NCBI RefSeq assembly: GCF_014648095.1 | Contig: NZ_BMQL01000009.1 | Coordinates: 1 to 64,000 of the forward strand | Source: Deinococcus ruber | GTDB taxonomy: Bacteria; Deinococcota; Deinococci; Deinococcales; Deinococcaceae | Direction: 5' to 3' | Length of the DNA: 64,000 bases | Part shown: piece by piece, positions 55,672-63,897 of the stretch | Numbering within the stretch: the first letter of the stretch is position 1 | Layout: every line of letters starts with the position of its first letter | The notes under the pieces: generated by a model | What the model saw: only the letters and a program-made list of their open reading frames with translations | What the model was told of the DNA's origin: nothing | Database searches by the model: none | Translations under genes and position numbers: made by a program

Positions 55672-56693
55672 AGTTCAGCTTCAGCAGGAGCCGGGCGCTG
55701 CTGGCGGCGCTCCTGACCTCCGGAATACTGCTGCTGCCCTCCGGAACCCTGGCGGGCGGCTCCGGTGCGCCTGTGGCCGCTGCCACCTTCAAGAACCCGG
55801 TGCTGGACATCAATTTCCCCGATCCCTTCATCCTGAAGGCCGGAAACGTCTATCACGCGTATGCCACCAACGGCGTGAACGGCAACGTGCAGCACGCCGA
55901 GAGCCGCGACCTGACCCACTGGAAGGTGGTGGCCGACGCCCTGCCGACCCTGCCCGACTGGGCGCAGCCGGGACTGACGTGGGCACCTGAAGTCTCGCAT
56001 CTGGGCGGAAAGTATCAGCTGTATTTCACCGCCCGCGACCTCGACAGCGACAAGCAGTGCGTCGGCGTGGCGGTATCGGGCAGTCCGGCAGGCCCGTTTA
56101 CTCCGGCGGGCCGTGGCCCCATCGTGTGCCAGGCCAGCGAGGGCGGCAGCATCGACCCCAGTCCCTTCGTGGACAGCGGCGGCGCGGCCTACCTGCTGTG
56201 GAAGAACGACGGCAACTGCTGCGGGCTGCCCACCCATGTGTATCTTCAGAAGCTCAGCGCCGACGGCCTGCATCTGACCGGCAAGCCGACCATTCTGATT
56301 CAGAACGATCAGGCGTGGGAAGGCAGCGTGGTGGAAGCCCCGACGCTGCACAAGCAGGGCGGCGTGTATTACCTGCTGTACTCGGGCGGGGCCTACGACA
56401 GCAGCGGCTACGCGGTGGGCTACGCGACCAGTACGAAGGTGGGCGGGCCATACCGTCAGGCCGCCGAAAATCCGGTGCTGGTCAGCCGGGGCATGGTGGC
56501 CGGGCCGGGGCATCAGTCGGTGTTCAGCGACGCGGGCGGGCAGACGTGGCTGGTGTATCACGCCTGGACCAACGGACTGATCGGCGACTCGCTGGGCTAC
56601 CGCAGCATGCGGCTCGACCGCGTGACGTTCAGCAGCGGTAAGGTCAAGGTAAGTGGCCCCACCACCACGCCTCAGCCCGCACCCAGACCCTGA
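55668..56693 (+). CDS. Exported GH43 glycoside hydrolase
   Basis: The 341-residue protein starts at GTG 55668, overlapping the GH2 stop, and has a Sec signal (to about 30). The five-bladed propeller shows the catalytic triad: Asp52 (FPDPFIL, base), Asp163 (SIDPSPF, pKa modulator) and Glu223 (VVEAP, acid). GH43 enzymes remove arabinose or xylose from plant polysaccharides. It is probably secreted to trim arabinans or xylans. Confidence 0.9.
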   Translation: MKFSFSRSRALLAALLTSGILLLPSGTLAGGSGAPVAAATFKNPVLDINFPDPFILKAGNVYHAYATNGVNGNVQHAESRDLTHWKVVADALPTLPDWAQPGLTWAPEVSHLGGKYQLYFTARDLDSDKQCVGVAVSGSPAGPFTPAGRGPIVCQASEGGSIDPSPFVDSGGAAYLLWKNDGNCCGLPTHVYLQKLSADGLHLTGKPTILIQNDQAWEGSVVEAPTLHKQGGVYYLLYSGGAYDSSGYAVGYATSTKVGGPYRQAAENPVLVSRGMVAGPGHQSVFSDAGGQTWLVYHAWTNGLIGDSLGYRSMRLDRVTFSSGKVKVSGPTTTPQPAPRP

Positions 56694-56810
56694 TCCCCAC
56701 CCCGAAACACGGACATATGCAGGCTGTCGGAACCGTTCAGCAGGGCGGCTGGCAGCAGGTGTCAGGAAGCGCCGGTTGCCTGTTCAGCGTCATATGAGCT
56801 AGAACGCCGC

Positions 56811-57059
56811 ATGGAGAAAGAAATTTCGGACGTGATCGACATGGATATTCAAAGTTCTACGCTGCGCTGGATCTATCAGCAGCTCAAGGCAAAAGGGTGC
56901 CGATTCTCGTGGGCGATGGTCGGCTATGAACGGATGTTTCAGATTTTTCTGGGGGAAACGTTGATTGCCGGGATCGTCAGCCGCTCCGATCACAACAAGA
57001 TCAAGACCGGCCTGTTCACAGCAGCCCGCGAACTGAGCGTGCTGCCCAAGAACTTCTGA
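56811..57059 (+). CDS. Small protein of unknown function
   Basis: The 82-residue protein is soluble and mixed alpha/beta, with CRFSWAMVGYERMFQIFLGE in the middle. No domain is recognised. Its start is 117 bases after GH43. It ends six bases before the M23 gene and could be co-transcribed with it. It is slightly lower in GC than its neighbours. Confidence 0.6.
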   Translation: MEKEISDVIDMDIQSSTLRWIYQQLKAKGCRFSWAMVGYERMFQIFLGETLIAGIVSRSDHNKIKTGLFTAARELSVLPKNF

Positions 57060-57065
57060 ACGGCC

Positions 57066-57656
57066 ATGCGCGTCCTGTTCACCCTTGCGCTGTTGTTCGG
57101 TGTGACGTACGTTGCTGCTGCCCCGCTGTGCCAGCCAGAACCCCGTGAAAGCCCCGCCCGTGAGGCCGAGTGGAACGCCGACATTGCGCGGCTACCCGCC
57201 CTGTCGCGCTCGCTGCCCGCACGCCCCGACACCCGCCTGCTGATGCCGGTGGCGGGCGTGCGGGTGTCACAGGTGGCCGACACCTGGAATGCGGCGCGTC
57301 CGGGCAACCTGAAACATGCCGGGCAGGATATCTTCGCGCCGCGTGGTACGCCTGTGCGCTCTGCCACCAGCGGCGTGGTCTGGCTGACCGGCTCCAGCGC
57401 TCGCGGCGGCACCTGGGTCTATGTACTGGGTGCGGGCGGGCGACGCTACTACTACGCCCATCTGCTACGAATTGCCAGCGGCCTGCACGAAGGCCAGCGG
57501 GTCACGACCACCACCGTGCTGGGGCAGGTCGGCACCACCGGAGACGCCGAGACGACGCCTCCGCACCTGCACTTCGCGGTGTTCGACCGCTATGATCGCA
57601 CCGCGCCCTGCCGCTTTCCCGCCCTCGATCCGCTGCCGCTGCTGAAAAACCGCTGA
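57066..57656 (+). CDS. M23-family metallopeptidase
   Basis: The 196-residue exported protein has a signal peptide (1-19) and a LytM/M23 domain. Zinc ligands are His84 and Asp88 in HAGQD and His169 in HLHF, with His167 as the catalytic histidine. Family members cut peptidoglycan cross-links. All zinc residues are present, so it should be active. Confidence 0.9.
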   Translation: MRVLFTLALLFGVTYVAAAPLCQPEPRESPAREAEWNADIARLPALSRSLPARPDTRLLMPVAGVRVSQVADTWNAARPGNLKHAGQDIFAPRGTPVRSATSGVVWLTGSSARGGTWVYVLGAGGRRYYYAHLLRIASGLHEGQRVTTTTVLGQVGTTGDAETTPPHLHFAVFDRYDRTAPCRFPALDPLPLLKNR

Positions 57657-57737
57657 GCAGCCACAGAGGGCAGGAGCGTTTGACAGATTCCGTCAACTGA
57701 AACAGATGGGCTGCGGCTCCTGCACGCGCAATCCGTG

Positions 57738-58493
57738 TCAGATGGTGGGCATGACATTTCCACCCGACACCGAAATGTATTGCCCCGACACGAAGGCCGC
57801 CAGATCGGAGGCCAGGAACGCGACCATGTTGGCGATGTCCTGGGCTGTGCCGCGCCGCAGCAGCGGAACGCCTTCACGGTAGGCAGCGGCCTGCTCGTCG
57901 TCTGGCACGTTCTCGCTGATCATCCAGCCGGGGGCCACCTGATTCACGGTGATCTGGTGTGGCCCGATCTCGCGGGCCAGCACGCGCAGCACGCCGTCCA
58001 TGCCGCGCTTGCCCGCCACGTAGGCACTCTGAGTCGGGGCGTTCTGCATGGCGCACTCGGTATTGATGCCGATGATGCGCCCTCCGCCCCGCGCAATCAT
58101 GGCGGGCACGAACGCCTGCGCCATCAGCACGTTTTGCAGCACGCTGGAACGAAACTGGCCCTCGTAGGCTGCGATGTCCTGTTCCAGCACCGTCGTCCAG
58201 GCGTACTGGATGACAGCGTTATTGACCAGAATGTCGGGCGCACCGAGCTGAGCGGTGACGGCGTCACGCATCGCCCGGATGTCGGCTTCGGCGGTCACGT
58301 CGCCCTGAATCGCCATCGCCCGCACACCCTGCGCCTGCATCTCGGCGGTCAGTTCCTCGGCCTTTGCCGCGTCGCGGTGATAATGCACCGCCACATCGGC
58401 TCCGCAGCCCGCCAGCGTGCGGCACATCGCCCGCCCAAGCTGTCCTGTTCCCCCGGTCACGAGTGCCAGATGGCCGCGCAGATCGATGTTCAT
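57738..58493 (-). CDS. Short-chain dehydrogenase/reductase
   Basis: The 251-residue classical SDR has the nucleotide motif VTGGTGQLG, NNAV, the YVAGK catalytic pair (in SAYVAGKRGMD) and a C-terminal ISVSGGNVMPTI end. An oxidoreductase of unknown substrate. It is 17 bases from the end of the bax1 gene on the same strand and could be read through from it. Confidence 0.88.
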   Translation of the reverse strand: MNIDLRGHLALVTGGTGQLGRAMCRTLAGCGADVAVHYHRDAAKAEELTAEMQAQGVRAMAIQGDVTAEADIRAMRDAVTAQLGAPDILVNNAVIQYAWTTVLEQDIAAYEGQFRSSVLQNVLMAQAFVPAMIARGGGRIIGINTECAMQNAPTQSAYVAGKRGMDGVLRVLAREIGPHQITVNQVAPGWMISENVPDDEQAAAYREGVPLLRRGTAQDIANMVAFLASDLAAFVSGQYISVSGGNVMPTI

Positions 58494-58510
58494 GGGTGCA
58501 TGCTAGCGGG

Positions 58511-59728
58511 TCAGCCCTGTGCCAGTCGCTCGGCCAGCTCCAGCACCCGTTTCGGGTCGAGCACGCCCTTGAACACGATCACGTGGTCTTCCAGCGCCCC
58601 CAGCTTCACGCCTGCCTTCTCCACGTTCAGCCGCTCGCTCACCGCCACGATCAGGTCTGTGCGGCCCGAGCGCTTCAGGGCGGCGAACTTGCGCGTCAGG
58701 TACTCGGGCCGCCAGTACCCCACGATCTCGACCAGCACGCTGCGCCCGTCTTCGTGCAGCAGCCGGAAATCGGGAATGATGACGCCGCCGGGAATCGGCA
58801 GCAGATCGACCTCGCGTTCCAGCGTCCAGGGCGTATCGAGTTTGGCAAAGCGCTCGGCAAACCCCGATTCCAGGGCGCTGTCATGTTCTTTCGGCTCGGG
58901 GTAATGGCTGACATAGCCGTCGTCGCTGCTGAGCTGAAACGACCACTCCTCGTCTTTGCTGTCGATCCAGGGCAGATGACGCGGCTTGACGGCAGCGCTC
59001 AGGTCCCATTTCGTGACGTGCAGCAGCGCCGGAAGGAACTTGGCGAGGCTCAGGCCGTAGCGGGTGGTGCTGCCGAACAGACTGGTCGGCCCGTCCATCG
59101 TCAGCGTGAATCCGGTGTCGGCGTCGCCCTCCACCGTCACCATCAGTCCGAAGAACTTGGTGTACTTCAGCAGCTGCTTGTAACGGGCCGGTTCGTTGCG
59201 CCGCGCCGTGATGATGACGTTATACGCGCGGTACAGCTGCCCCTGCGCCTGCGCCAGATTGAAGCGGTCGAGCAGGGTACGGGCTTCCGGAGCTTCGAAG
59301 CTCATCAGCGTCTGCTGATCGGGCAGGTCGGCGTACAGCGCCTCTGTCAGCGCCTGTGGATCGCTGCCCAGACGTTGCGCGGCCTGCGCCAGCACCTCGG
59401 CGCGGTGATGGCGTCCGGGCGGGTGCTCCTGGGCAAGCGCGAACACCTGCTGACGCACCACCAGGGGTTCGACGCTGCCGCCTGCCTCGAATTCGCTGTG
59501 ATCGGTCAGCAGGATGTGCGCCAGACCGCGTATCACCCGGTAATCCTGCCGCCCCGCCTCCAGCGCCCTGAGTTCGGCTTCCAGCTCGAAACGGCGGTGG
59601 CCCACGTGCGATTCGAACAGGCCCACCAGCTGCGAGATCAGCGACAGATTGGTGGGCGAGGGCTTCAGCACCTTGGGCAGCACCAGACCTGCCCGGAAAC
59701 TGAACATCAGCAGCTCAGTCGGGAGCAT
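58511..59728 (-). CDS. Bax1-like nuclease (DUF790), partner of XPB
   Basis: The 405-residue protein belongs to the DUF790 family, known in archaea as Bax1, a structure-specific nuclease that binds XPB helicase. The C-terminal half carries the restriction-endonuclease-like acidic residues in VIIPDFRLL and VLVEIVGYW with lysine in LTRKFAAL. It overlaps the xpb gene by 14 bases, matching the archaeal gene pair. Function: opens and cuts damaged DNA together with XPB. Confidence 0.85.
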   Translation of the reverse strand: MLPTELLMFSFRAGLVLPKVLKPSPTNLSLISQLVGLFESHVGHRRFELEAELRALEAGRQDYRVIRGLAHILLTDHSEFEAGGSVEPLVVRQQVFALAQEHPPGRHHRAEVLAQAAQRLGSDPQALTEALYADLPDQQTLMSFEAPEARTLLDRFNLAQAQGQLYRAYNVIITARRNEPARYKQLLKYTKFFGLMVTVEGDADTGFTLTMDGPTSLFGSTTRYGLSLAKFLPALLHVTKWDLSAAVKPRHLPWIDSKDEEWSFQLSSDDGYVSHYPEPKEHDSALESGFAERFAKLDTPWTLEREVDLLPIPGGVIIPDFRLLHEDGRSVLVEIVGYWRPEYLTRKFAALKRSGRTDLIVAVSERLNVEKAGVKLGALEDHVIVFKGVLDPKRVLELAERLAQG

Positions 59729-61118
59729 TCACGTCCTCCCAGACGGGAGCGCTGCGGGGTTTCCATTCGCCCCGCCGCTGCTTACTCACGCGTTCTTCCG
59801 ACGTGCCTTCCGTCACCACCTCGTACAGAATCGCCTGCTTACCCTCGCCTTTTCGCAGAATTCTGCCCAGCCGCTGAATCTGCTCGCGCTCGGTGGCCGT
59901 CCCCGACAGAATCACCGCGATACTCGCTTCCGGCACGTCGATGCCCTCGTTCAGCACCCGGCTCGTGACCATGCGGCGATACTGCCCGCTGCGGAAGTGT
60001 GTCAGCAGTTCGTGCCGCTCCTTCACGGGCGTCTGGTGTGTGATGGCAGGCAACAGAAATTCACGGCTGACCCGGTAAACCATCGCATTGTCGTCGGTAA
60101 AGATCAGCATGCGGGCCTCGGGGTGCTGGTTCAGCAGTTCATCGAGCACCCGCAGCTTGCCCTCGGTGCCGTAGGCCAGCGATCTCGCCTCCCGGTGCGC
60201 CAGCATCGCCCGCCGCCCCGCCGGAGAGCCGCTGCTGAGTACGAATTTGGTCCAGCCGTCGGGAGAGCCGAGCTGGATGCCAGCGGTGGTCAGAAAGGCA
60301 TTGCGCTCCGCGATCAGCGTGTCGTAGTGGGCCTGCTCGTGCGGGCTGAGGCGCACCATGATCCTGACTTCGCGGTAGTCGGCCAGCGCCCCGCCCTTCA
60401 GTTCTGCCGGAGATTTGCTGTACACCACCGGCCCGATCAGGGTATCCAGATCGACCTCGCGCCCGTCGCTGCGGCCCGGCGTGGCGGTCAGACCCAGGCG
60501 GTACGGGGCCAGCGAATACTCGGCAATTACCCGCGTGAAGTCGCTCGGCAGATGATGCACTTCGTCGCAGATCAGCAGGGCATAGCGGTTTGCCAGCGTC
60601 TCGGCATGAATGGCCGCCGAGTCGTAGGTGCTCACCAGAATCGGCGTCTCGTCGTGGCTGCCGCCGCCGAGCATGCCCACATTCACATCGGGAAACATGG
60701 CGAGCAGGCCCGTGTACCACTGCTCCAGCAGATCGATGGTCGGCACCGTGATGAGCGTGCTGCGCGGCGTGTCTCTCATGGCCAGCTGCGCCACCAGCGT
60801 CTTGCCCGCTCCGGTGGGCAGAACCACCACACCTCGCCGTCCTGCCGCCTTCCACGCTGCCAGAGCTTCACGCTGGTGCGGATACGGCGCAATCTCGCGG
60901 CTGACCACCATCTCCAGCTTGCCAAACTCGGCAGCCTCGTCCTGAATGCTCGCGTCGGCGGCTCGCAGGCGCTCCATCACCTCGCGGTAGCGCTGGCCGG
61001 GCGCACGCCACATCTGGGCGCGGGCGTCCCAGCTGAACAGCTCTGCAACGGCATCTGGCACCTGCCGCAGCAGCAGCGTTCCACGGTCGTGTTTCAGTGT
61101 GGCGGCCACAGGTCGCAT
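59715..61118 (-). CDS. XPB-family DNA helicase
   Basis: The 467-residue superfamily-2 helicase has Walker A PTGAGKT (101-107), Walker B ICDEVHH, GLTATPGR and LGRILRKGEG (motif VI). The size and N-terminal damage-recognition-like domain match archaeal XPB. Start ATG 61118 is chosen; a TTG eight codons upstream is possible. It forms an operon with bax1, the archaeal-type nucleotide excision repair helicase-nuclease pair. Confidence 0.88.
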   Translation of the reverse strand: MRPVAATLKHDRGTLLLRQVPDAVAELFSWDARAQMWRAPGQRYREVMERLRAADASIQDEAAEFGKLEMVVSREIAPYPHQREALAAWKAAGRRGVVVLPTGAGKTLVAQLAMRDTPRSTLITVPTIDLLEQWYTGLLAMFPDVNVGMLGGGSHDETPILVSTYDSAAIHAETLANRYALLICDEVHHLPSDFTRVIAEYSLAPYRLGLTATPGRSDGREVDLDTLIGPVVYSKSPAELKGGALADYREVRIMVRLSPHEQAHYDTLIAERNAFLTTAGIQLGSPDGWTKFVLSSGSPAGRRAMLAHREARSLAYGTEGKLRVLDELLNQHPEARMLIFTDDNAMVYRVSREFLLPAITHQTPVKERHELLTHFRSGQYRRMVTSRVLNEGIDVPEASIAVILSGTATEREQIQRLGRILRKGEGKQAILYEVVTEGTSEERVSKQRRGEWKPRSAPVWEDVNAPD

Positions 61119-61212
61119 GCTAAGCAGCCACGCCGCGAGCAATCATGATCTTTTTCACACAGATTATTCTGGGTAAGATTCGCTTAGAGCGTATTTCGGC
61201 GTTCCGCACGTC

Positions 61213-61228
61213 CAGATACCAATATCTG
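61213..61228. promoter_or_regulatory. Small palindrome in the gap upstream of xpb
   Basis: CAGATA-ccaa-TATCTG is a perfect 6-base inverted repeat within a 340-base AT-rich gap between the divergent xpb and small-protein genes. It does not match the radiation-response motif of Deinococcus. Confidence 0.35.
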
Positions 61229-61458
61229 AAAGCCGCAGCAGGTCGCCACTTCCAGCCGAACGAAACACACAGGCACAGCATTTCCAGCAGCGTATGTCAG
61301 AAAGGCCGCACACAACGATAAAAAATATGAAGCTCCGTTGCGGTTTGCGCTGTCGTCGCCGCCGAAACACACGAGCAGCTACCGATAAATTTTATGGGAA
61401 GTTTCTATCAAATGAGAATTGTAAGAAAGTGGCAAGATCCGACAATCTACAGTGACAC

Positions 61459-61635
61459 ATGACGATTCCCCCAGATCCCGCGTTGAATGAACAGGAAGGT
61501 CGGGCGCTGCGAGCCAGCGAACGGTTCACCCGCTCCCGCGATGAAGACCAGCTGAAAGAGCACACCCCACAGGACAGGGGCCAGCGGCTCCGCCGGGCAA
61601 GCGCGGGCCTGGACGAACTGCTGCGGCGCTCTTAA
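61459..61635 (+). CDS. Small (58-residue) charged protein, possibly leaderless
   Basis: ATG 61459 to TAA 61635 encodes a strongly charged, hydrophilic protein ending GLDELLRRS, with no signal or membrane segment. TACAGT (61448-61453) ends six bases before the ATG, so a leaderless start is possible. Codon use is like the surrounding genes. No family is recognised. Confidence 0.5.
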   Translation: MTIPPDPALNEQEGRALRASERFTRSRDEDQLKEHTPQDRGQRLRRASAGLDELLRRS

Positions 61636-61717
61636 CCTCGGCTACGAAGTCCAGTTGGAGAGTGAAGAGAAAGAAGCGTCCGGAAATCGTATATTCGGGC
61701 GCTTCTTCCGCTGCCGC

Positions 61718-62299
61718 TCAGCCGGTGTGTTCAGGCGGCAGGACAAGTGCCAACAATGTCTGACGCACATTCAACAGCAGCGCGTCGCTCTGGGCGCGGT
61801 CGGAGAGGGTGCGCGACAGCATCACTGCGCCGACCATGCTGCTCACCAGCGTCTGCACCTGAGCCGCACTCAGCCACGGCCCCAGCACAGCGACCGCCTC
61901 GCAAAAGACCTGAAAACTGCTGTCCAGAACGTCCCGCAGCTCATCGCCTGCCCGCGCACCCTCGGCACTCAGGCCCGGCAGCAGGCAGCCCCCCGCCGGG
62001 TCGTCGCGGTGCAGGCGGCTGAGATACCCCCGCACGAAGGCCTCTAGCGGGTTCGGCTGGATCTGGGCATGGGCCAGTAGTGCGTCCAGCTTGCGGCGGG
62101 CTGCGCTCTGCAAGGCCTCCTGAAGCAGCGCCTCACGGCTCTCAAAATGGGCATAGAATCCGCCGTGGGTCAGGCCTGCTCGCTGCATCACCGACTGCAC
62201 GCTGACGCTTCCCAGACCGCCTTCCAGCGACGCCTGGGCCGCCGCCGCCACGATGCGGCCCCGCGTCTGTTCGCGCTGATCGTGCGGATACCGGGGCAT
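61718..62299 (-). CDS. TetR-family regulator
   Basis: The 193-residue protein has the helix-turn-helix at about 33-52 (SVQSVMQRAGLTHGGFYAHF). The ligand domain has a PAGGCLLPGLSAEGAR block. It is the third gene of a coupled operon (hotdog, hotdog, TetR); its start overlaps the preceding stop by one base (TGATG). It probably represses the palindromic promoter at 63314-63337. Confidence 0.9.
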   Translation of the reverse strand: MPRYPHDQREQTRGRIVAAAAQASLEGGLGSVSVQSVMQRAGLTHGGFYAHFESREALLQEALQSAARRKLDALLAHAQIQPNPLEAFVRGYLSRLHRDDPAGGCLLPGLSAEGARAGDELRDVLDSSFQVFCEAVAVLGPWLSAAQVQTLVSSMVGAVMLSRTLSDRAQSDALLLNVRQTLLALVLPPEHTG

Positions 62300-62730
62300 C
62301 AGCCGGGGGTGGGCGGCGCAGCAGGTGCAGGAATGATCGCCAGCGTGCAGCGCGACGTGCACACCAGCTTTCCGCGCTCATCAACCAGTTCTATCTGCCA
62401 GACCTCGGTGCTGCGTCCCTGAAAGATCGGTGTGCCCGTGGCTGTGACGCTGCCGCCCGACACGCCGCGCAGGTGGTTGGCGTTGATTTCCAAGCCAACC
62501 GCCACCATGCCGCGCTCCGCTACGTTCAGCGACGCGCCCAGGCTGGCGACCGTCTCGGCCAACGCCACGCTCGCGCCGCCGTGCAGCAGGCCCATCGGCT
62601 GCTGCACCCGGCGCTCGACCGGCATATGGGCCACCACCCGTTGCCCGCTCGCCTCCGAAAAGGTCATGCCCAGATGCTCAATCAGCGTGCCGGTGGTGTC
62701 GCCCATCTGCTTCAGGTTGGGCGCACTCAC
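62299..62730 (-). CDS. Hotdog-fold thioesterase (PaaI/COG2050 type)
   Basis: The 143-residue protein is a single hotdog domain with the central helix GLLHGGASVALAETVASLG and the strand GLEINANHLRGV. Start GTG 62730 overlaps the previous gene's stop (GTGA). It likely hydrolyses an aryl- or acyl-CoA. Confidence 0.9.
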   Translation of the reverse strand: MSAPNLKQMGDTTGTLIEHLGMTFSEASGQRVVAHMPVERRVQQPMGLLHGGASVALAETVASLGASLNVAERGMVAVGLEINANHLRGVSGGSVTATGTPIFQGRSTEVWQIELVDERGKLVCTSRCTLAIIPAPAAPPTPG

Positions 62731-63296
62731 AGGGCACGCTCCGGGCGCAGAATCAGACAGGTGGTGGTGGCGTGCGCGTACAGCTTGCCGCGCTCGTCCA
62801 GCACCTGTGCCTGCGCGGTGGCGACCTGCCGCGACACGCTCAGCACCTCGCCTACCGCCTGCACTTCGCCCATGCCGCTCTTCAGCGGGCGCAGATAATT
62901 CACCTTCAGTTCCAGGGTGGTGTATCCGACTCCGGCGGGCAGCATGGTGTGAATGGCGCAGCCCAGCGCAGAATCGAGCAGGGTCGCAAACACGCCGCCG
63001 TGAACGCTGCCAATCGGGTTGTAATGAAATTCCTCGGGTCGCAGACGAAAGATCACGCGGCCCTTGTGCACATCGTCTTCGCTGGGCACGCTGAATCCCA
63101 TCGTCTGCCCGATGGGGGGCGGCGGATACTCGCCGCGTGCGATGGCCTTCAGATACTCCAGGCCGCTCATCTGCCGGGCGGCCTCGGCCCCGACCAGCGG
63201 ATCTTCCCAGCGGTAGGTGCGGGTTCGGTCGGGGTGCTCGGTGGTTTCGTTCCTCTGCCGAAGGTTGCTGTGCTGAAGCGCGGGCTGCTGCGTCAT
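62727..63296 (-). CDS. Hotdog-fold thioesterase
   Basis: The 189-residue protein has an N-terminal extension of about 65 residues before a hotdog domain with SVHGGVFATLLDSALGCAI and LELKVNYLRPL. Start ATG 63296 follows ggaga. It is the first gene of an operon with a second hotdog protein and a TetR regulator. The pair may form a heteromer or act on different acyl-CoAs. Confidence 0.9.
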   Translation of the reverse strand: MTQQPALQHSNLRQRNETTEHPDRTRTYRWEDPLVGAEAARQMSGLEYLKAIARGEYPPPPIGQTMGFSVPSEDDVHKGRVIFRLRPEEFHYNPIGSVHGGVFATLLDSALGCAIHTMLPAGVGYTTLELKVNYLRPLKSGMGEVQAVGEVLSVSRQVATAQAQVLDERGKLYAHATTTCLILRPERAL

Positions 63297-63313
63297 GCGT
63301 CTCCTCGCCTGCC

Positions 63314-63357
63314 TGTATATGTTGGGCATCATATACACAGGTTCAGAGCAACGTCAA
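63314..63357 (-). promoter_or_regulatory. Promoter with TetR-type palindrome
   Basis: On the minus strand TTGACG (63352-63357), 18 bases, TATGAT (63328-63333). The palindrome TGTATATG (63314-63321) / CATATACA (63330-63337) overlaps the -10, so binding would exclude polymerase. Confidence 0.7.
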
Positions 63358-63414
63358 TTCGCAGCCAGAAGCTCAACGGCTGAAAACGGCAGCCGCGCCA
63401 TGACCGCTCTCAGG

Positions 63415-63867
63415 TCAGTGAACGCCTTCCGCCACTCCCTGTATCAGCAGTTCTTCATTCAGATTTTTATTGCCTTTCCACAGCACCACACTCTGAATCT
63501 CGCCTTTCTCGATCACCTCGGCCTGAAGCAGCACGCCCGACGGCAGCACCAGCGACAGCACCCCCGCCGATCCACTCCGCAGCCGGATACCGTACAGCTT
63601 GGTGGTCAGAAATACTGAACCGTATTTCAGGATGACCATGCCCTTTTCGTCAACTTTTTCAAAGTACACATTGACACGCAGATTTGGCAGCTTCTTGACA
63701 GCACTCTGGGCTGTTGCCGGAGACGCACTCGCTGCCCGGCCTTCAGAAAAGACAGCGCCGAGCAGCAACAGGCCCGCACAGAACAGTGTTGTTGTACCGC
63801 TAGCAGTCATGCGGGGAGTCGTGGCAAAAAACGACGGAATACTCAGCGATACCCTGAACTGTTGCAT
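63415..63867 (-). CDS. Exported protein with weak staphylococcal-nuclease-like C-terminus
   Basis: The 150-residue protein starts at ATG 63867 with ggagg upstream. A long signal peptide (to about 45, ending GRAASA) precedes a beta-rich domain: KLYGIRLRSG, QAEVIEKGEIQSVVLW and NEELLIQGVAEGVH. The last parts resemble the final strand-helix of SNase domains, but the arginine and acidic catalytic set is not evident. Probably non-nucleolytic; function unknown. Confidence 0.6.
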   Translation of the reverse strand: MQQFRVSLSIPSFFATTPRMTASGTTTLFCAGLLLLGAVFSEGRAASASPATAQSAVKKLPNLRVNVYFEKVDEKGMVILKYGSVFLTTKLYGIRLRSGSAGVLSLVLPSGVLLQAEVIEKGEIQSVVLWKGNKNLNEELLIQGVAEGVH

Positions 63868-63897
63868 GCTTCCTCCAGCGGTCTGACCGCCCACCAT

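Noticed and set aside
61164..61370. 68-codon minus-strand frame in the gap upstream of xpb
   Set aside because: Odd Cys/Arg-rich composition, no ribosome site, no conserved feature.
61143..61458. Possible radiation/desiccation response motif near xpb
   Set aside because: Searched by eye for the TTATGT-type 17-base palindrome; only an unrelated CAGATA/TATCTG palindrome was found.
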